Source: Sphingobium sp. TCM1
Lineage (GTDB): Bacteria > Pseudomonadota > Alphaproteobacteria > Sphingomonadales > Sphingomonadaceae
Length of the DNA: 64,000 nt
Reading direction: 5' to 3'
NCBI RefSeq assembly: GCF_001650725.1
Contig: NZ_LXVX01000003.1
Location: 142,948-206,947 of the forward strand
Made by a program: the position numbers and the translations under genes. Position 1 is the first letter of the stretch. Each line of letters starts with the position of its first letter. Below, in pieces: positions 1-8,836 of the stretch. The notes below the pieces were generated by a model that was not told where the DNA came from, did no database searches, and saw only the letters and a list, made by a program, of their open reading frames with translations.

Positions 1-798
1 CATGGGAACCGGCGTATCGTCGGTATGGATCTTCGAGGCGGTCAAGCCGACCTCGCGAATGCGACTGACGATCGGGTCGAGCAGCACGGATGCCTGTCCC
101 ACCCAGCCTGCCAGCGTCGAGCGGTCGATCTCGACCCCCTGCGCAGCCATGATCTCGGCCTGGCGGTAAAGCGGCAGATGATGATCGAACTTGGAGACGA
201 CGACGTGGGCCAGCGTGCCGAAGGTCGCCTTGCCGCGCGCTATCGCCTTTACCGGTGCGGGCGCCTGCACGATCTTCTCGCAGGCGCGGCAGCTATACTT
301 GGGGCGGATGGTCCGAACGACGCGCCACTGCACCGGCACGGCATCGAGCATCTCGTCGCTATCCTGCCCCAGCGGCCGCAGCGCACCGCCGCACTCGGAA
401 CAGGTGCAGGTGCCCTGCTCGGGTTCTATCCGCTGCTCTTCGCGTGGCAGATGGGCGGGCAGCGCCCGAACAGGCGACGGCCGATCAGCCTCTGCCAGAT
501 CGGCTCGACGCGCGGCAGCGACGATGGCCTCGCCTTCGAGTTCTTCGAGCGCCAGCTCAAGCTGAGCGATCTGGGTATCGAGCTTCTCGGACGACTTGCC
601 GAACTGCATCCGCTTGAGGCGCGGAATCTGCACGCGCAGCGTATCGATCAGGATGTCGCGGGCGGAAATATCGGCGTGGGCAGCTGCCAATGCAGCTTCA
701 AGCTCGGCGATCCGAGCGTCTTTATCAGGGGTGGAAAGGCCTGCGTCCAACACCACGGTCACATAGCAGATCGATGGTCGAAACGCTAATAAAAGCAC
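1..798 (-). CDS. tnpC: IS66-family transposase TnpC, N-terminal part (cut by window edge)
   Basis: This is the DDE transposase of the IS66 element; only the N-terminal part of roughly 265 residues is in view and the catalytic domain is outside. A coiled-coil-like stretch opens the protein, rich in Ala, Glu and Leu. A zinc-binding region follows, with CTCSECGG and YSCRACE cysteine pairs, and then the start of the transposase core. The frame is open from just after the tnpB stop; GTG at 798 or GTG at 762 could be the start and I cannot choose between them. No frameshift is visible. Confidence 0.85.
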   Translation of the reverse strand, partial: MLLLAFRPSICYVTVVLDAGLSTPDKDARIAELEAALAAAHADISARDILIDTLRVQIPRLKRMQFGKSSEKLDTQIAQLELALEELEGEAIVAAARRADLAEADRPSPVRALPAHLPREEQRIEPEQGTCTCSECGGALRPLGQDSDEMLDAVPVQWRVVRTIRPKYSCRACEKIVQAPAPVKAIARGKATFGTLAHVVVSKFDHHLPLYRQAEIMAAQGVEIDRSTLAGWVGQASVLLDPIVSRIREVGLTASKIHTDDTPVPM

Positions 799-813
799 CA
801 GAAAATGGGCGTT

Positions 814-1161
814 TTACCCCGCCAATGAAGGAGTGAAAGTGCGTTCAGGTCGCCGCCAGTCGATGCCTTCCAAGAGCATCGAAAGCTGCGCCGCCGTCAT
901 CACCACCGACCCCGTCTTGGTCGACGGCCACACGAAGCGCTCCCGGTCCATCCGCTTGGAAAACAGACACATGCCCTGGCCGTCGTACCAAAGCAGCTTC
1001 ACCAGATCGCCGCGCTTGCCCCGGAAAGCGAACAGCGCACCGGAATGGGGGCTCTGCTCCAGAACCTGCTGCGTCATCACCGCCAGGCCGTCGAAACCCT
1101 TACGCCTGTCGGTCGCACCGCAGGCCAGGAAGATCCGCGTCGATGGCGGCAGCGGGATCAT
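814..1161 (-). CDS. tnpB: IS66-family accessory protein TnpB (IS66 Orf2)
   Basis: A 115-residue protein of normal length for IS66 Orf2. It shows the family features: an N-terminal MIPLPPSTRIFLACGATD, then the DRRKGFDGL motif, and a LVKLLWYDGQGMCLFSKR core. It is required for transposition of IS66-type elements, though its biochemical role is not settled. Its start overlaps the end of tnpA by four bases (ATGA), which implies translational coupling. It ends 16 bases before the nearest possible tnpC start. Confidence 0.92.
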   Translation of the reverse strand: MIPLPPSTRIFLACGATDRRKGFDGLAVMTQQVLEQSPHSGALFAFRGKRGDLVKLLWYDGQGMCLFSKRMDRERFVWPSTKTGSVVMTAAQLSMLLEGIDWRRPERTFTPSLAG

Positions 1162-1601
1162 CGCGTCAGGATACCGATCACCCGTGACAGGGCATTGGCA
1201 TCGACCGTGGCATCCACGCTCACCCTGATACCAGACGGCAGTTCGATGCTAATCACGCCGCCGCTGCTCGCTGCAACTGTCGGGGCAGGCAAGGCTGGCT
1301 GCTCGCTGATCTGCACCTCCGCAAATGCCGGCTCGGCCAACTTGCGAACCCCGGCAAGCTCACCGGACATCGCCTGGCGCCGCCAAGTGTAGATCGAGCC
1401 GCTGCCGACATCATGGCGTTCACAGGCCGCGCGCACGCAGCCCTCCGGCCCGAATGCATCCCGCAGCACGGCCAGCTTCTGCTCTACCGTCCACCGCCGC
1501 CGGCCTGACACACGGCTAACGATCTCTATCCGACTACTCATACGACCGCTCGTATGAGCAGTCGCTGCGCCGCTCGCTGAATCCTCAATCTCGTCCGACA
1601 C
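1158..1601 (-). CDS. tnpA: IS66-family protein TnpA (helix-turn-helix, Orf1)
   Basis: A 147-residue Orf1 protein of IS66-type elements. The centre carries a transposase-8-like helix-turn-helix: RRRWTVEQKLAVLRDAF, then a region recognising DNA around RHDVGSGSIYTWRRQ. The C-terminal half contains the SGGVISIELPSGIRV segment that is common in these proteins. It is the first gene after the right inverted repeat and overlaps tnpB by four bases. It appears intact. Confidence 0.9.
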   Translation of the reverse strand: MSDEIEDSASGAATAHTSGRMSSRIEIVSRVSGRRRWTVEQKLAVLRDAFGPEGCVRAACERHDVGSGSIYTWRRQAMSGELAGVRKLAEPAFAEVQISEQPALPAPTVAASSGGVISIELPSGIRVSVDATVDANALSRVIGILTR

Positions 1602-1685
1602 CGGCCACCCCGCTCAAAGAGCGGCAATCATCCCCGCGAATGGGCGCCGTGCAAGGCGGCCGTCAGACCTCGCTTACATTACAAC

Positions 1686-1720
1686 ATGCAGGTATTGCTC
1701 AACAACTCTCGGGGCGGGCT
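1686..1720. repeat. Relic end of an IS5-like element, shared with 26475-26509
   Basis: Positions 1691-1720 match 26479-26508 at 29 of 30 bases; the core is GGTATTGCTCAACAACT followed by TCGGGGCGGGCT. At the second location this is the terminal region of the intact IS5-family element. Here only the end remains, interrupted by the IS66 insertion on its left and abutting the IS630 target TA on its right. The rest of this copy, if it exists, lies to the left of the window. Confidence 0.75.
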
Positions 1721-1723
1721 TTA

Positions 1724-2761
1724 CAGCACCGTGCATTTAATCTGAAGCATATCCGGCATGCTTGAAATAGTTCATGCATTCCTCGGATGTGTACAAGGAG
1801 CATATATCGCCCACGGCGCGGACGAGGTCGTCGATGGTGCGGGCCTTGATCCGGCGCAGATGCGCCTTGAGTTTTGAGAACGCCAATTCGATTGGATTGA
1901 GGTCAGGGCTGTAGGGCGGCAAGAAGACGAACCACGCGCCGCGCTCCTTGACGATTGCCTTGGCCTTTTCACTCTTGTGGCTCGAGAGATTGTCGAGGAT
2001 CACCACGTCACCGGGTTCCAGCGTGGGGGCGAGCTGCGTTTCGACATAGGCTTCGAACAGATCGCGGTTCACGGCGCCGTTGATGACCCACGGTGCAGTC
2101 AACCCATCGTGCCGCAGAGCCGCGATGAAAGTGCGGGTGTTGCGATTTCCAAAGGGGGCATGCGCGCGCAACCTCTTCCCCTTCGGGGCGCGACCACGTT
2201 GTCGCGTCATATTGGTCGCGGTTGCCGTCTCGTCGATAAACACCAGCTTGTGCGCTTGTTCGCGCAGCGCGGCTGACGCCCGTCCCGCCGTTTCGTAGCC
2301 ACCTCCTGGCGGGTGGCCTCTGTCGCTATCAGCGCCGTTTTTTGTAAGAATAGCCCGCCGCGCACTGCAAACGCGACAGCGTGCTGGGGTGGACTGCAGG
2401 GCCACCGTTCGCCTGCAGTTTCGCAACCAGTTCAGGCATGGTGATGTCCGGTTCCACTTTGACCAGCCACTCAGCCGGTCACGCCAGGCCGCAAGCTTGC
2501 CCCCGCCCGCAGGACGGCCTTGCCGACCCGGCTCCAGCGACCCTGTCCTCGCCATGCGTTGGGCCAGACGCACACCCGTGCTCGCGCTGACGCCAAAACG
2601 GCGCACCGCAGCGCGTGCCGACCCTTCCGTCTCGATGCCTCCATACACGCGCTTGCGAAGATCCATCGAATGCGATTTTCCCATCGGCCACCTCCAGCCC
2701 GAGAGAATCATAAATCTCGCACCTTGGGAATCGACAGATTCAATTTTCACGCATCACGCTG
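1724..2761 (-). mobile_element. Decayed IS630-family insertion sequence
   Basis: The boundaries are inferred from TA dinucleotides at 1722-1723 and 2762-2763 (IS630 elements duplicate TA) and from imperfect termini. The left end begins CAGCACCGTGCAT and the right end, on the opposite strand, begins CAGCGTGATGCGT, with 8 of 13 bases matching. The single transposase gene inside is frameshifted, so the copy should not move on its own. It separates the IS66/IS5 nest from the transfer genes and sits beside the candidate oriT. Confidence 0.65.
1737..2684 (-). pseudogene. IS630-family transposase, frameshifted
   Basis: The N-terminal helix-turn-helix (MGKSHSMDLRKRV, then SARAAVRRFGVS) and the C-terminal DDE domain are recognisable. 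The catalytic region shows KLVFIDETATATNM, VVILDNLSSHKS and FLPPYSPDLNPIE. Between about 2475 and 2265 the reading frame is wrong. The expected IS630 sequence (VEPDITMPELVAKL, then AGYSYKK, then ALIATEATRQEVATKRR) is found only by changing frame three times, once at an A run (about 2340) that seems to have lost a base. The frame stays open by chance, giving one long ORF, but the middle is not a transposase, so I call it a pseudogene. Confidence 0.82.
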
Positions 2762-2763
2762 TA

Positions 2764-2900
2764 AGAATCGACCGCTTATCATCGAATCGAGCGACCTGAA
2801 ATTGCAAGTATGAACACTACTTGCGCGGCAGTCGCCCTTCCAGTAATGTAGCTGCGCTTTATGACAGTTGGGAAGGTCTCCACACGGGGAGACCCTTCGT
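2764..2900 (+). other. Candidate oriT / control region upstream of the transfer genes
   Basis: This intergenic stretch precedes the RHH, coupling-protein and relaxase genes, the position of oriT in R388-type (trwA-trwB-trwC) systems. It contains two perfect inverted repeats: GCAAGTA-N7-TACTTGC at 2804-2824 and GGTCTCC-N6-GGAGACC at 2875-2894. The second ends six bases before the proposed RHH start, so it could equally be the operator bound by that protein. I cannot identify a nic site by eye. Confidence 0.45.
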
Positions 2901-3200
2901 TTGCCCAAGCTCAATTTCCGTCTCGATGAGGCGCTCCATCATGCTCTGATGCGCCGCGCGCGCGGTGCGAACCTGCCCTTGTCGGTCTTCATCCGCCAGG
3001 TGCTCGAGCAGGCCGTCGATGAGCGCAAGCGCTATGTCTTTTCCTCTCAGGACGAGATACTCGCCACCACGATCCAGATCCTCTCGATCGTCGCCACATC
3101 CGTCGGTCAGCAATCTCCCGCAGCACTTGAGCAGGGCATGGCGCAGGCGCGCGCCATTCTCGCCGAGCGTGGGCTGCTGGGCGGGGAGGATGGCCGGTGA
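2901..3200 (+). CDS. Ribbon-helix-helix relaxosome accessory protein (TrwA/TraY-like)
   Basis: A 99-residue protein that opens with a short strand and helix pair typical of ribbon-helix-helix DNA-binding proteins (LPKLNFRLDEALHHALMRRA, then LPLSVFIRQVLEQAV). Such proteins bind oriT and help the relaxase, and often repress their own operon. TTG at 2901 is chosen because GGGGAG lies about nine bases upstream; an earlier TTG at 2868 lacks a ribosome site and would translate across the inverted repeat. The stop overlaps the next gene's GTG start, so it is coupled to the coupling-protein gene. The role is inferred mainly from position. Confidence 0.7.
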   Translation: MPKLNFRLDEALHHALMRRARGANLPLSVFIRQVLEQAVDERKRYVFSSQDEILATTIQILSIVATSVGQQSPAALEQGMAQARAILAERGLLGGEDGR

Positions 3201-5296
3201 GCATTTTCCGCAACGATACGCTGGGCTCATGGACCCGCGGCGGACAAGCGATCGTCCATAACGTCCGAATGACGACGCAGGTCTTCTACCAGACGCTGTT
3301 GGCCGGCTTCATCATCTGGATCATCGGCACCTTCTGGTACGCCTTCGAGAAATCGACGGAGTATGAACGCTTCGTCCTGCTCAAACTCGCCGAGGCCATG
3401 ATCAAGGTCGACGCGGCAGCCGGTACCAACGATCTTGTGCAGTTCCGCAAGCCCGAAGGCCAGTCCTACTGGACTTCGGCGGACTGGCTCGTCGCCTCCA
3501 ACCTGGCCAAAAAGACCTTGCATGCGTTCGAGGTCTATCTGCTCCACGGAGCGCTGATCTCGGGACTGTTCAGCCTCGTCATGCTCGCCTGGGCCTGGTT
3601 CTATTTCACCCGAACGGGAAGGGGGCTTGGCTCCAATGAATATCTGCGCGGGGCGCGCTTCGGCACGATCCGGCAGGTCAAGCGCGCACTCTGGCGGCAG
3701 ACCAAAGGACCGCTCCTGATCGGCAAAGTGCCGGTGCCGGAAGCCTATGAGCCCGAACATATTCTCCTGTGCGGCGCGCCGGGCACGGGAAAGACCAACC
3801 TCATCGTCGGCATGCTCGAGGGCATCCGCAAATCGGGCCGGCGCGCCATCGTCTATGACACCGCCGGCACCTTCGTCGAGAAATTCTACCGGCAGGGCAC
3901 CGATATGCTCCTCAACCCGCTTGATCAGCGTACGGCGCGCTGGTCGCCCTGGGTCGATGTGCCGCGCGACTATCATTACGACCAGATCGCCGAATCCACC
4001 ATTCCTGACAAGCATGGCGATCCCTTCTGGGCGAAGGCGGCTAGAGGCACGCTGGTAGCGGTGATGCGCAAGCTCGCCCGCCAGAAACACACCTATGTCT
4101 CCGTCCTGCTCGACAGGCTGCTCCGCTCGAAGCTCAAGGACCTTGCGGCCTTTGTCAGCGGTACCGATGCCGCCGCCTTCATCAGCACTGAGGGCGAGCG
4201 CACATCCGCGGGCATCCAGGCCGAGCTCGCCTCGGTGATGCGCAGTTTCGGCTATCTTGACGATACTGACGACGGCTTCTCGATCCGCGACTGGGTCGAG
4301 AAGGGCGAGGAGGGAAGCTGGCTCTTCATTACGGTGAAAGCCGACCAGCTTCCCTCGCTGCGCCCGCTCATCACCGTCTGGCTCGATATCGCGATCAGCG
4401 CGATCATGAGCCTGACCCCCGATCGCGACCGCCGCCTCTATTGCGTGATCGATGAATTGCCGACGCTGCAGAAGCTGCCATCGCTCTCGGACTTCCTTGC
4501 CCGTGCCCGTAAATATGGCGGGTGCGGCATATTGGGCTTCCAGTCCTATCCGCAACTCGAAGCGACCTATGGCATCCAGGATGCCGCCGCCATCACCGGC
4601 TATTGCTCGACCTGGGTCGCGCTGCGAGCCAACGATACAGCGACGGCAAAACATGTCTCGGAAAATCTCGGCCAGGTCGAACAGGTCGAGGCGAACGAGG
4701 GCATGTCCTATGGCGTCAACGACATGCGGGACGGCGTCAACCTGTCACGCATGCAGGTGACCCGGCCGCTGGTCATGCCGACCGAGGTCACCAACCTTCC
4801 CAATCTTGTCGGCTTCCTTCGCTTTGGCCGCAATCTTCCGGTGGTGCGTTTCGACAGCGCCTTCAACGCTGTTCCGTCGCTCGGACCGGCCTTTCTCGAA
4901 CGCACCGATCCACCGGTGCTGGTCGACAAAGCCAGGGACCTGGTTCGTATCGCCCATGCCGAAGCCCGGGTGAGGGAAGCCATCGAGCGAGAAAGTGCAC
5001 AGAATCCGCCACCTCCGACACATCCGCAAGCGGCTGCAGACGTGCCGGAGAAGTCGGCGCCGTCGTCGAAGGCTCCCCGAACGCCACCACGGCAACCCGA
5101 CCTGTTCAATCCGCCGCAGGCGAAGGTCGATCCGAAGCTCGTGGAAGACATCCTGCACGCCAGGGAAGGTGATGACTTGCCCGTCCCGCCACGCGAGGCC
5201 TGGACCATCCTCGCCGGTAGACAGGGGGGTATTCGCTCCGATCTTGTCCAGCATGGCCGCGATGATGGGCCACGTGAACCCGCGAAGCCGGCATGA
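3197..5296 (+). CDS. traD: Type IV coupling protein (TraD/TrwB/VirD4 family)
   Basis: A 699-residue inner-membrane ATPase that delivers the relaxase-DNA complex to the secretion channel. Two membrane segments are visible at about residues 28-46 and 110-133. The Walker A motif GAPGTGKTN lies at about 193-201 and a Walker B-like LYCVIDELPTL near 415-425. The C-terminal 110 residues are rich in Pro and Ala and probably disordered, as in coupling proteins that touch a relaxosome. GTG at 3197 overlaps the preceding stop. The gene overlaps the relaxase start by four bases (ATGA). The length and order match TrwB-type systems. Confidence 0.92.
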   Translation: MSIFRNDTLGSWTRGGQAIVHNVRMTTQVFYQTLLAGFIIWIIGTFWYAFEKSTEYERFVLLKLAEAMIKVDAAAGTNDLVQFRKPEGQSYWTSADWLVASNLAKKTLHAFEVYLLHGALISGLFSLVMLAWAWFYFTRTGRGLGSNEYLRGARFGTIRQVKRALWRQTKGPLLIGKVPVPEAYEPEHILLCGAPGTGKTNLIVGMLEGIRKSGRRAIVYDTAGTFVEKFYRQGTDMLLNPLDQRTARWSPWVDVPRDYHYDQIAESTIPDKHGDPFWAKAARGTLVAVMRKLARQKHTYVSVLLDRLLRSKLKDLAAFVSGTDAAAFISTEGERTSAGIQAELASVMRSFGYLDDTDDGFSIRDWVEKGEEGSWLFITVKADQLPSLRPLITVWLDIAISAIMSLTPDRDRRLYCVIDELPTLQKLPSLSDFLARARKYGGCGILGFQSYPQLEATYGIQDAAAITGYCSTWVALRANDTATAKHVSENLGQVEQVEANEGMSYGVNDMRDGVNLSRMQVTRPLVMPTEVTNLPNLVGFLRFGRNLPVVRFDSAFNAVPSLGPAFLERTDPPVLVDKARDLVRIAHAEARVREAIERESAQNPPPPTHPQAAADVPEKSAPSSKAPRTPPRQPDLFNPPQAKVDPKLVEDILHAREGDDLPVPPREAWTILAGRQGGIRSDLVQHGRDDGPREPAKPA

Positions 5297-8259
5297 TCCA
5301 GCCTCAGCGTCTGTACGGCAAGCCTGCTAATATCGCCCGCTACTATACGGTCGGGGACTATTACACCAAGGGCGGCGATGAGCCTTCCGAATGGGGCGGA
5401 AAACTCGCCGCCGATCTCGGTCTCTCCGGGCCGGTCGATCCCAAAATGTTCCGCGAGCTCTTGGCCGGCAACGTCGGCGACCAACAACTGGGCCGTTACC
5501 GCGCCGACGGAACAATCCAGCATCATCCAGGCTGGGACTTCGCGGTCAATGCGCCCAAGTCCGTTTCTATCATGGCACTGGTCGCCGGCGATGAGCGTGT
5601 GCTGGCAGCTCATGAACAGGCGGTGACGGCAGCGATCGGCTATCTGGAGGGCCAGGCGCAACTGCGCCGCCGTGAGGAGGGCAAGATCGTCCATGAAACG
5701 ACCGGGCGCATCCTCGTAGCCCGGTTCACCGAACATGGCAGCCGCGAACTCGACCCGCATCTCCACACCCATGTCGTCGTCCTCAACATAACCAACCGCC
5801 AGGATGGCGATCCGATGGCGAGCCTGGAAAGCAGGGTCATGTATGGCGAGCAGCGCGTTGCCGGACAGATCTACCGCAATGCGCTGGCCTTCGCCTTGCG
5901 CGAAGCGGGGCACCAGATCGATTTTGATCCGCGCACCGGCCTGTTCGAGATACGCGGCGTTCCCCAATCCCTGATCGAAAAATTCTCACAGCGCGCCGAG
6001 GAGATCGAGGAGCATGCACGCGAGCATGGCCTGGTCGGCCAGAAGGCGCAGCGCGCCTCCTTCTATGCGACGCGCAAGGCCAAGGTGAAGATCGGTCATG
6101 ACGAACTCTTCGCACAGTGGCACCAGCGTACCGGCGCATTGCTCGACGTGCTGGAGAAGATCGTTGCCGCCGGCAGGGAGCGCGAAGGAGAGCACCTGTC
6201 TCCCACGGACAGGGAAGCGTCCCGCGCAGCGCTCTTCGGGCTGCGGCAACTGGAAACCACCGAAGCGGTCAACAACCTGGGCGATATCTTGCGCACCGGT
6301 CTTGCCGCCCATGTCGGAGAGGTTCGGCTGGAGGATGTGCGGCCGCGGATCGAAAACCACGAAGCGATCCGCAAACTGCTGCCGACGCACGAGCAAACTG
6401 GCGACAAGATCCTGACGCGCGGGCGGACCAGCCGCAAGTCCTGGCGGCTTGAACTGGCCCTGACCCAGCATATCGCCCTTGGCCTTGGCGATGCCCGGCC
6501 CATCGCATCGAGCGACCGTGTTCTGCGTGCCCTCGAGGACGCCATATTGAATCAGGAACAGCAACGCGCGCTTGTCGAAACGGCGCTGACGCGTGACCGG
6601 ATCACTGGTATCCACGGCGTCGCGGGTTCCGGCAAATCGACGCTGGTGAAGATTCTCGGCGAGGCGGCCGAACCCGGCACGACCCTGATCGCGCTCGCGC
6701 CCACATCCTCAGCGGCGGCGGAACTGGGGACCAAGGCGAACATCGCTTCCCATACCGTCGCGAGTTTCGTTGCCCGTGGCGGGCAGGGGATCACCGACAG
6801 TCATGTGCTGGTCCTCGACGAGGCGGGCCAATTGGGTAACCGTCAGGCCCGCCGTCTGCTGGAGATTAGCAGGTCGACAGGTGCGCGGCTGTTGCTGCTG
6901 GGAGACGAGAAGCAGACCGGAGCCATCGAGCAGGGCAAACCCTTCTGGCTGATGCGTCGCCTCGGTCTCCCGACCGTCGAACTCACGGAGGCGATGCGAC
7001 AGGAAACCAGGACCATCAAATCCGCCGTGACCGCGGCCCGCGCAGGCAATTTCGCAGCCGCCCTGGGCAAACTCGACAGCGTCAGCACGGCTCGCGACAA
7101 TGAGGAGATGGCCACCCAGGTCGTTAACGCCTGGGTCCGCCTCAAGGCGGAAACACGGACCGGAACGAACATCCTGGTTCTCGACAACGCCACGCGGCTG
7201 ATCGTCAACAGCAGGATCCGCGAGGCGCTGAGAAATGAAAGCGCGCTCGCTGCCGAGGATAGCCGGCTCTCCATCCTCGCCCCTGCCGGCCTTACCGACA
7301 TCGAGAAGCATATGGCCCGCTTCTACGGAGCGGGGCAGGTCGTGCGGTTCGACCGCGACATTGCCAGCCTGGGTGTAGCGCGCAGCGCGGACTATCGTGT
7401 GGTCGGACTAGGGCGGGACGGTAATGGCCGCCAGGTCGTCCGTCTTGTCGATGAGCAGGGACGCACCATCAGATGGGATCCGCAGACCACCAAGGCGCGG
7501 CATATCAATGTGTTCAATCCCGAAGAACGGGAACTGGCACAAGGCGACCGCATCCAATGGCGTCTCGTCAATCGCGATCTCGATCTGCGCAACGCCGAGC
7601 GCGGCACGGTGGAGAAGCTGGACGGAGACATGGCCACAATCCGCTGGGATCGCGGCGGGCGTGTCCAGCAAATCAACCTGTCCGAACACCGAACCTGGGA
7701 TCATGGCTATGCCGAGACCGTCTATTCCTCTCAGTCGAAGACCTATCCGCGCGTTTTCGTTCTGGCACCCGTCGAGTCGCCGTTGGTCAACGCCCAGAAT
7801 TTCTACACCGCCATTACCCGCGCGATGTACGGCGTGCGGTTATGGACCAATGACGTCAAGGAATTGATCGCCAAGCTGGAACGCCAGTCCGGGGAGAAGA
7901 CCTCTTCCGCCGAAGGGCTGGGGCGCATGAAGCAAAATCAGGTCGTTGCCTTCGGAACGCGCCACGAATACCGCCTTGCAACGCTCAAGGCCGAACAGGA
8001 ACAGATGCGCACGCAGCGTCGCGATCGTGCGCTTGAACATTACCTCAATCGCCGTGATGCGCCGCCGCGAGGGGCAGCCGAACATCTCGCCGAAGGCGCC
8101 CGAAGCATCGCGCAGGTTCTCGACCACTTTCTGGGCGGTATTCTCGATCATGCGCGCGCGCAGCGCGATGCCCCTCACATCGAGGCGCCGCCCCCGGTGG
8201 CAGAGCAGCCGCGATCACCACAGCCTCATTCCGAACCTGGCCATGGGCCCGAACGATAA
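5293..8259 (+). CDS. traI: MobF-family conjugative relaxase/helicase (TrwC/TraI-like)
   Basis: A 988-residue bifunctional protein that nicks oriT, stays bound to the 5' end and unwinds the strand. Paired catalytic tyrosines occur at 17-18 and 23-24 (IARYYTVGDYYTKG), as in TrwC. The metal-binding histidine triad is DPHLHTHVVV at about 155-164. The helicase part has Walker A GVAGSGKST at about 442-450, then LVLDEAGQL and LLLGDEKQ. It is the size of TrwC rather than the larger F TraI. Its start overlaps the coupling protein, and its end overlaps the Mrr-like gene by 17 bases. It looks intact. Confidence 0.95.
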   Translation: MIQPQRLYGKPANIARYYTVGDYYTKGGDEPSEWGGKLAADLGLSGPVDPKMFRELLAGNVGDQQLGRYRADGTIQHHPGWDFAVNAPKSVSIMALVAGDERVLAAHEQAVTAAIGYLEGQAQLRRREEGKIVHETTGRILVARFTEHGSRELDPHLHTHVVVLNITNRQDGDPMASLESRVMYGEQRVAGQIYRNALAFALREAGHQIDFDPRTGLFEIRGVPQSLIEKFSQRAEEIEEHAREHGLVGQKAQRASFYATRKAKVKIGHDELFAQWHQRTGALLDVLEKIVAAGREREGEHLSPTDREASRAALFGLRQLETTEAVNNLGDILRTGLAAHVGEVRLEDVRPRIENHEAIRKLLPTHEQTGDKILTRGRTSRKSWRLELALTQHIALGLGDARPIASSDRVLRALEDAILNQEQQRALVETALTRDRITGIHGVAGSGKSTLVKILGEAAEPGTTLIALAPTSSAAAELGTKANIASHTVASFVARGGQGITDSHVLVLDEAGQLGNRQARRLLEISRSTGARLLLLGDEKQTGAIEQGKPFWLMRRLGLPTVELTEAMRQETRTIKSAVTAARAGNFAAALGKLDSVSTARDNEEMATQVVNAWVRLKAETRTGTNILVLDNATRLIVNSRIREALRNESALAAEDSRLSILAPAGLTDIEKHMARFYGAGQVVRFDRDIASLGVARSADYRVVGLGRDGNGRQVVRLVDEQGRTIRWDPQTTKARHINVFNPEERELAQGDRIQWRLVNRDLDLRNAERGTVEKLDGDMATIRWDRGGRVQQINLSEHRTWDHGYAETVYSSQSKTYPRVFVLAPVESPLVNAQNFYTAITRAMYGVRLWTNDVKELIAKLERQSGEKTSSAEGLGRMKQNQVVAFGTRHEYRLATLKAEQEQMRTQRRDRALEHYLNRRDAPPRGAAEHLAEGARSIAQVLDHFLGGILDHARAQRDAPHIEAPPPVAEQPRSPQPHSEPGHGPER

Positions 8260-8836
8260 GGTCGCCGCCATGCTGCTTGCCCTCTGCGTTATTGTCGTAG
8301 CTCTGTTGCTCCACCGCGCCCGGGTGCCGATACGCCATCGCTGGCGCCGCCGACAGGCGAGGGCCATGGCGCTTCAGCTAAGCGGCCGAGACCGTCTGCA
8401 GCCACCCCAGCTTCTCTATGCGCGTCTGCGGGCCATGGATCCTTTGGCGTTCGAGGAACTGCTGCTCGAATGTTTCGAGCGGCGCGGGCATGGGGTTGTT
8501 CGAAACCGCCGCTACACTGGTGATGGCGGAATTGATGGGCAGGTCATGATCGAAGGCGAGATCTGGCTGATCCAGGCCAAACGCTATGCCGACGCTATCC
8601 GTCCCGAGCATGTCGCTGCTTTCGATGCGCTGTGTCGTGCGAAAGGCCGGCGGGGCCTGTTCATCCATACCGGCCGTACAGGCCCGCAAAGCCGCGTCAT
8701 GGCGGCCGGCAGCGACCGGGTCGCAATCGTCTCCGGCCGTGCGCTGCTGTCTCTCCTGACCGGTGGTCCACTGCCTGATCTGGTAACCCCTCGCCAATTA
8801 CCCCGACCAATATCGCAGAGTGGGAGATGGATATGA
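8243..8836 (+). CDS. Membrane-anchored Mrr-like restriction endonuclease
   Basis: A 197-residue protein with one N-terminal membrane segment (about residues 9-23), a basic stretch, and a C-terminal Mrr-type PD-(D/E)XK nuclease domain. The fold's signature is complete: an early helix with FEELLLECFERRGHGV, then GDGGIDGQV containing the catalytic Asp (about 98), then WLIQAKRY with the Q-x-K pair (about 111-113). ATG 8243 lies inside the end of the relaxase gene and the stop overlaps the transglycosylase start by ten bases, so it is part of the transfer operon. The function in transfer is unknown; processing or surveillance of DNA at the membrane is possible. Confidence 0.82.
   Translation: MGPNDKVAAMLLALCVIVVALLLHRARVPIRHRWRRRQARAMALQLSGRDRLQPPQLLYARLRAMDPLAFEELLLECFERRGHGVVRNRRYTGDGGIDGQVMIEGEIWLIQAKRYADAIRPEHVAAFDALCRAKGRRGLFIHTGRTGPQSRVMAAGSDRVAIVSGRALLSLLTGGPLPDLVTPRQLPRPISQSGRWI

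Larger units (their letters stand above)
1..1677 (-). mobile_element. IS66-family insertion sequence, right part (left end outside window)
   Basis: Reading on the minus strand, the order is tnpA, tnpB, tnpC, the standard IS66 arrangement. The outer end near 1656-1677 reads GTAAGCGAGGTCTGACGG on the minus strand; GTAAGCG is the typical IS66 terminus. The eight bases just outside (1678-1685, ATTACAAC) would be the target duplication, but the other copy lies beyond the window so this cannot be confirmed. The element appears to have inserted into an IS5-like sequence whose end survives at 1686-1720. Confidence 0.85.

Noticed and set aside
3227..4654. 475-codon open frame on the minus strand
   Set aside because: It mirrors the coupling-protein gene, has no recognisable domain and no ribosome site.
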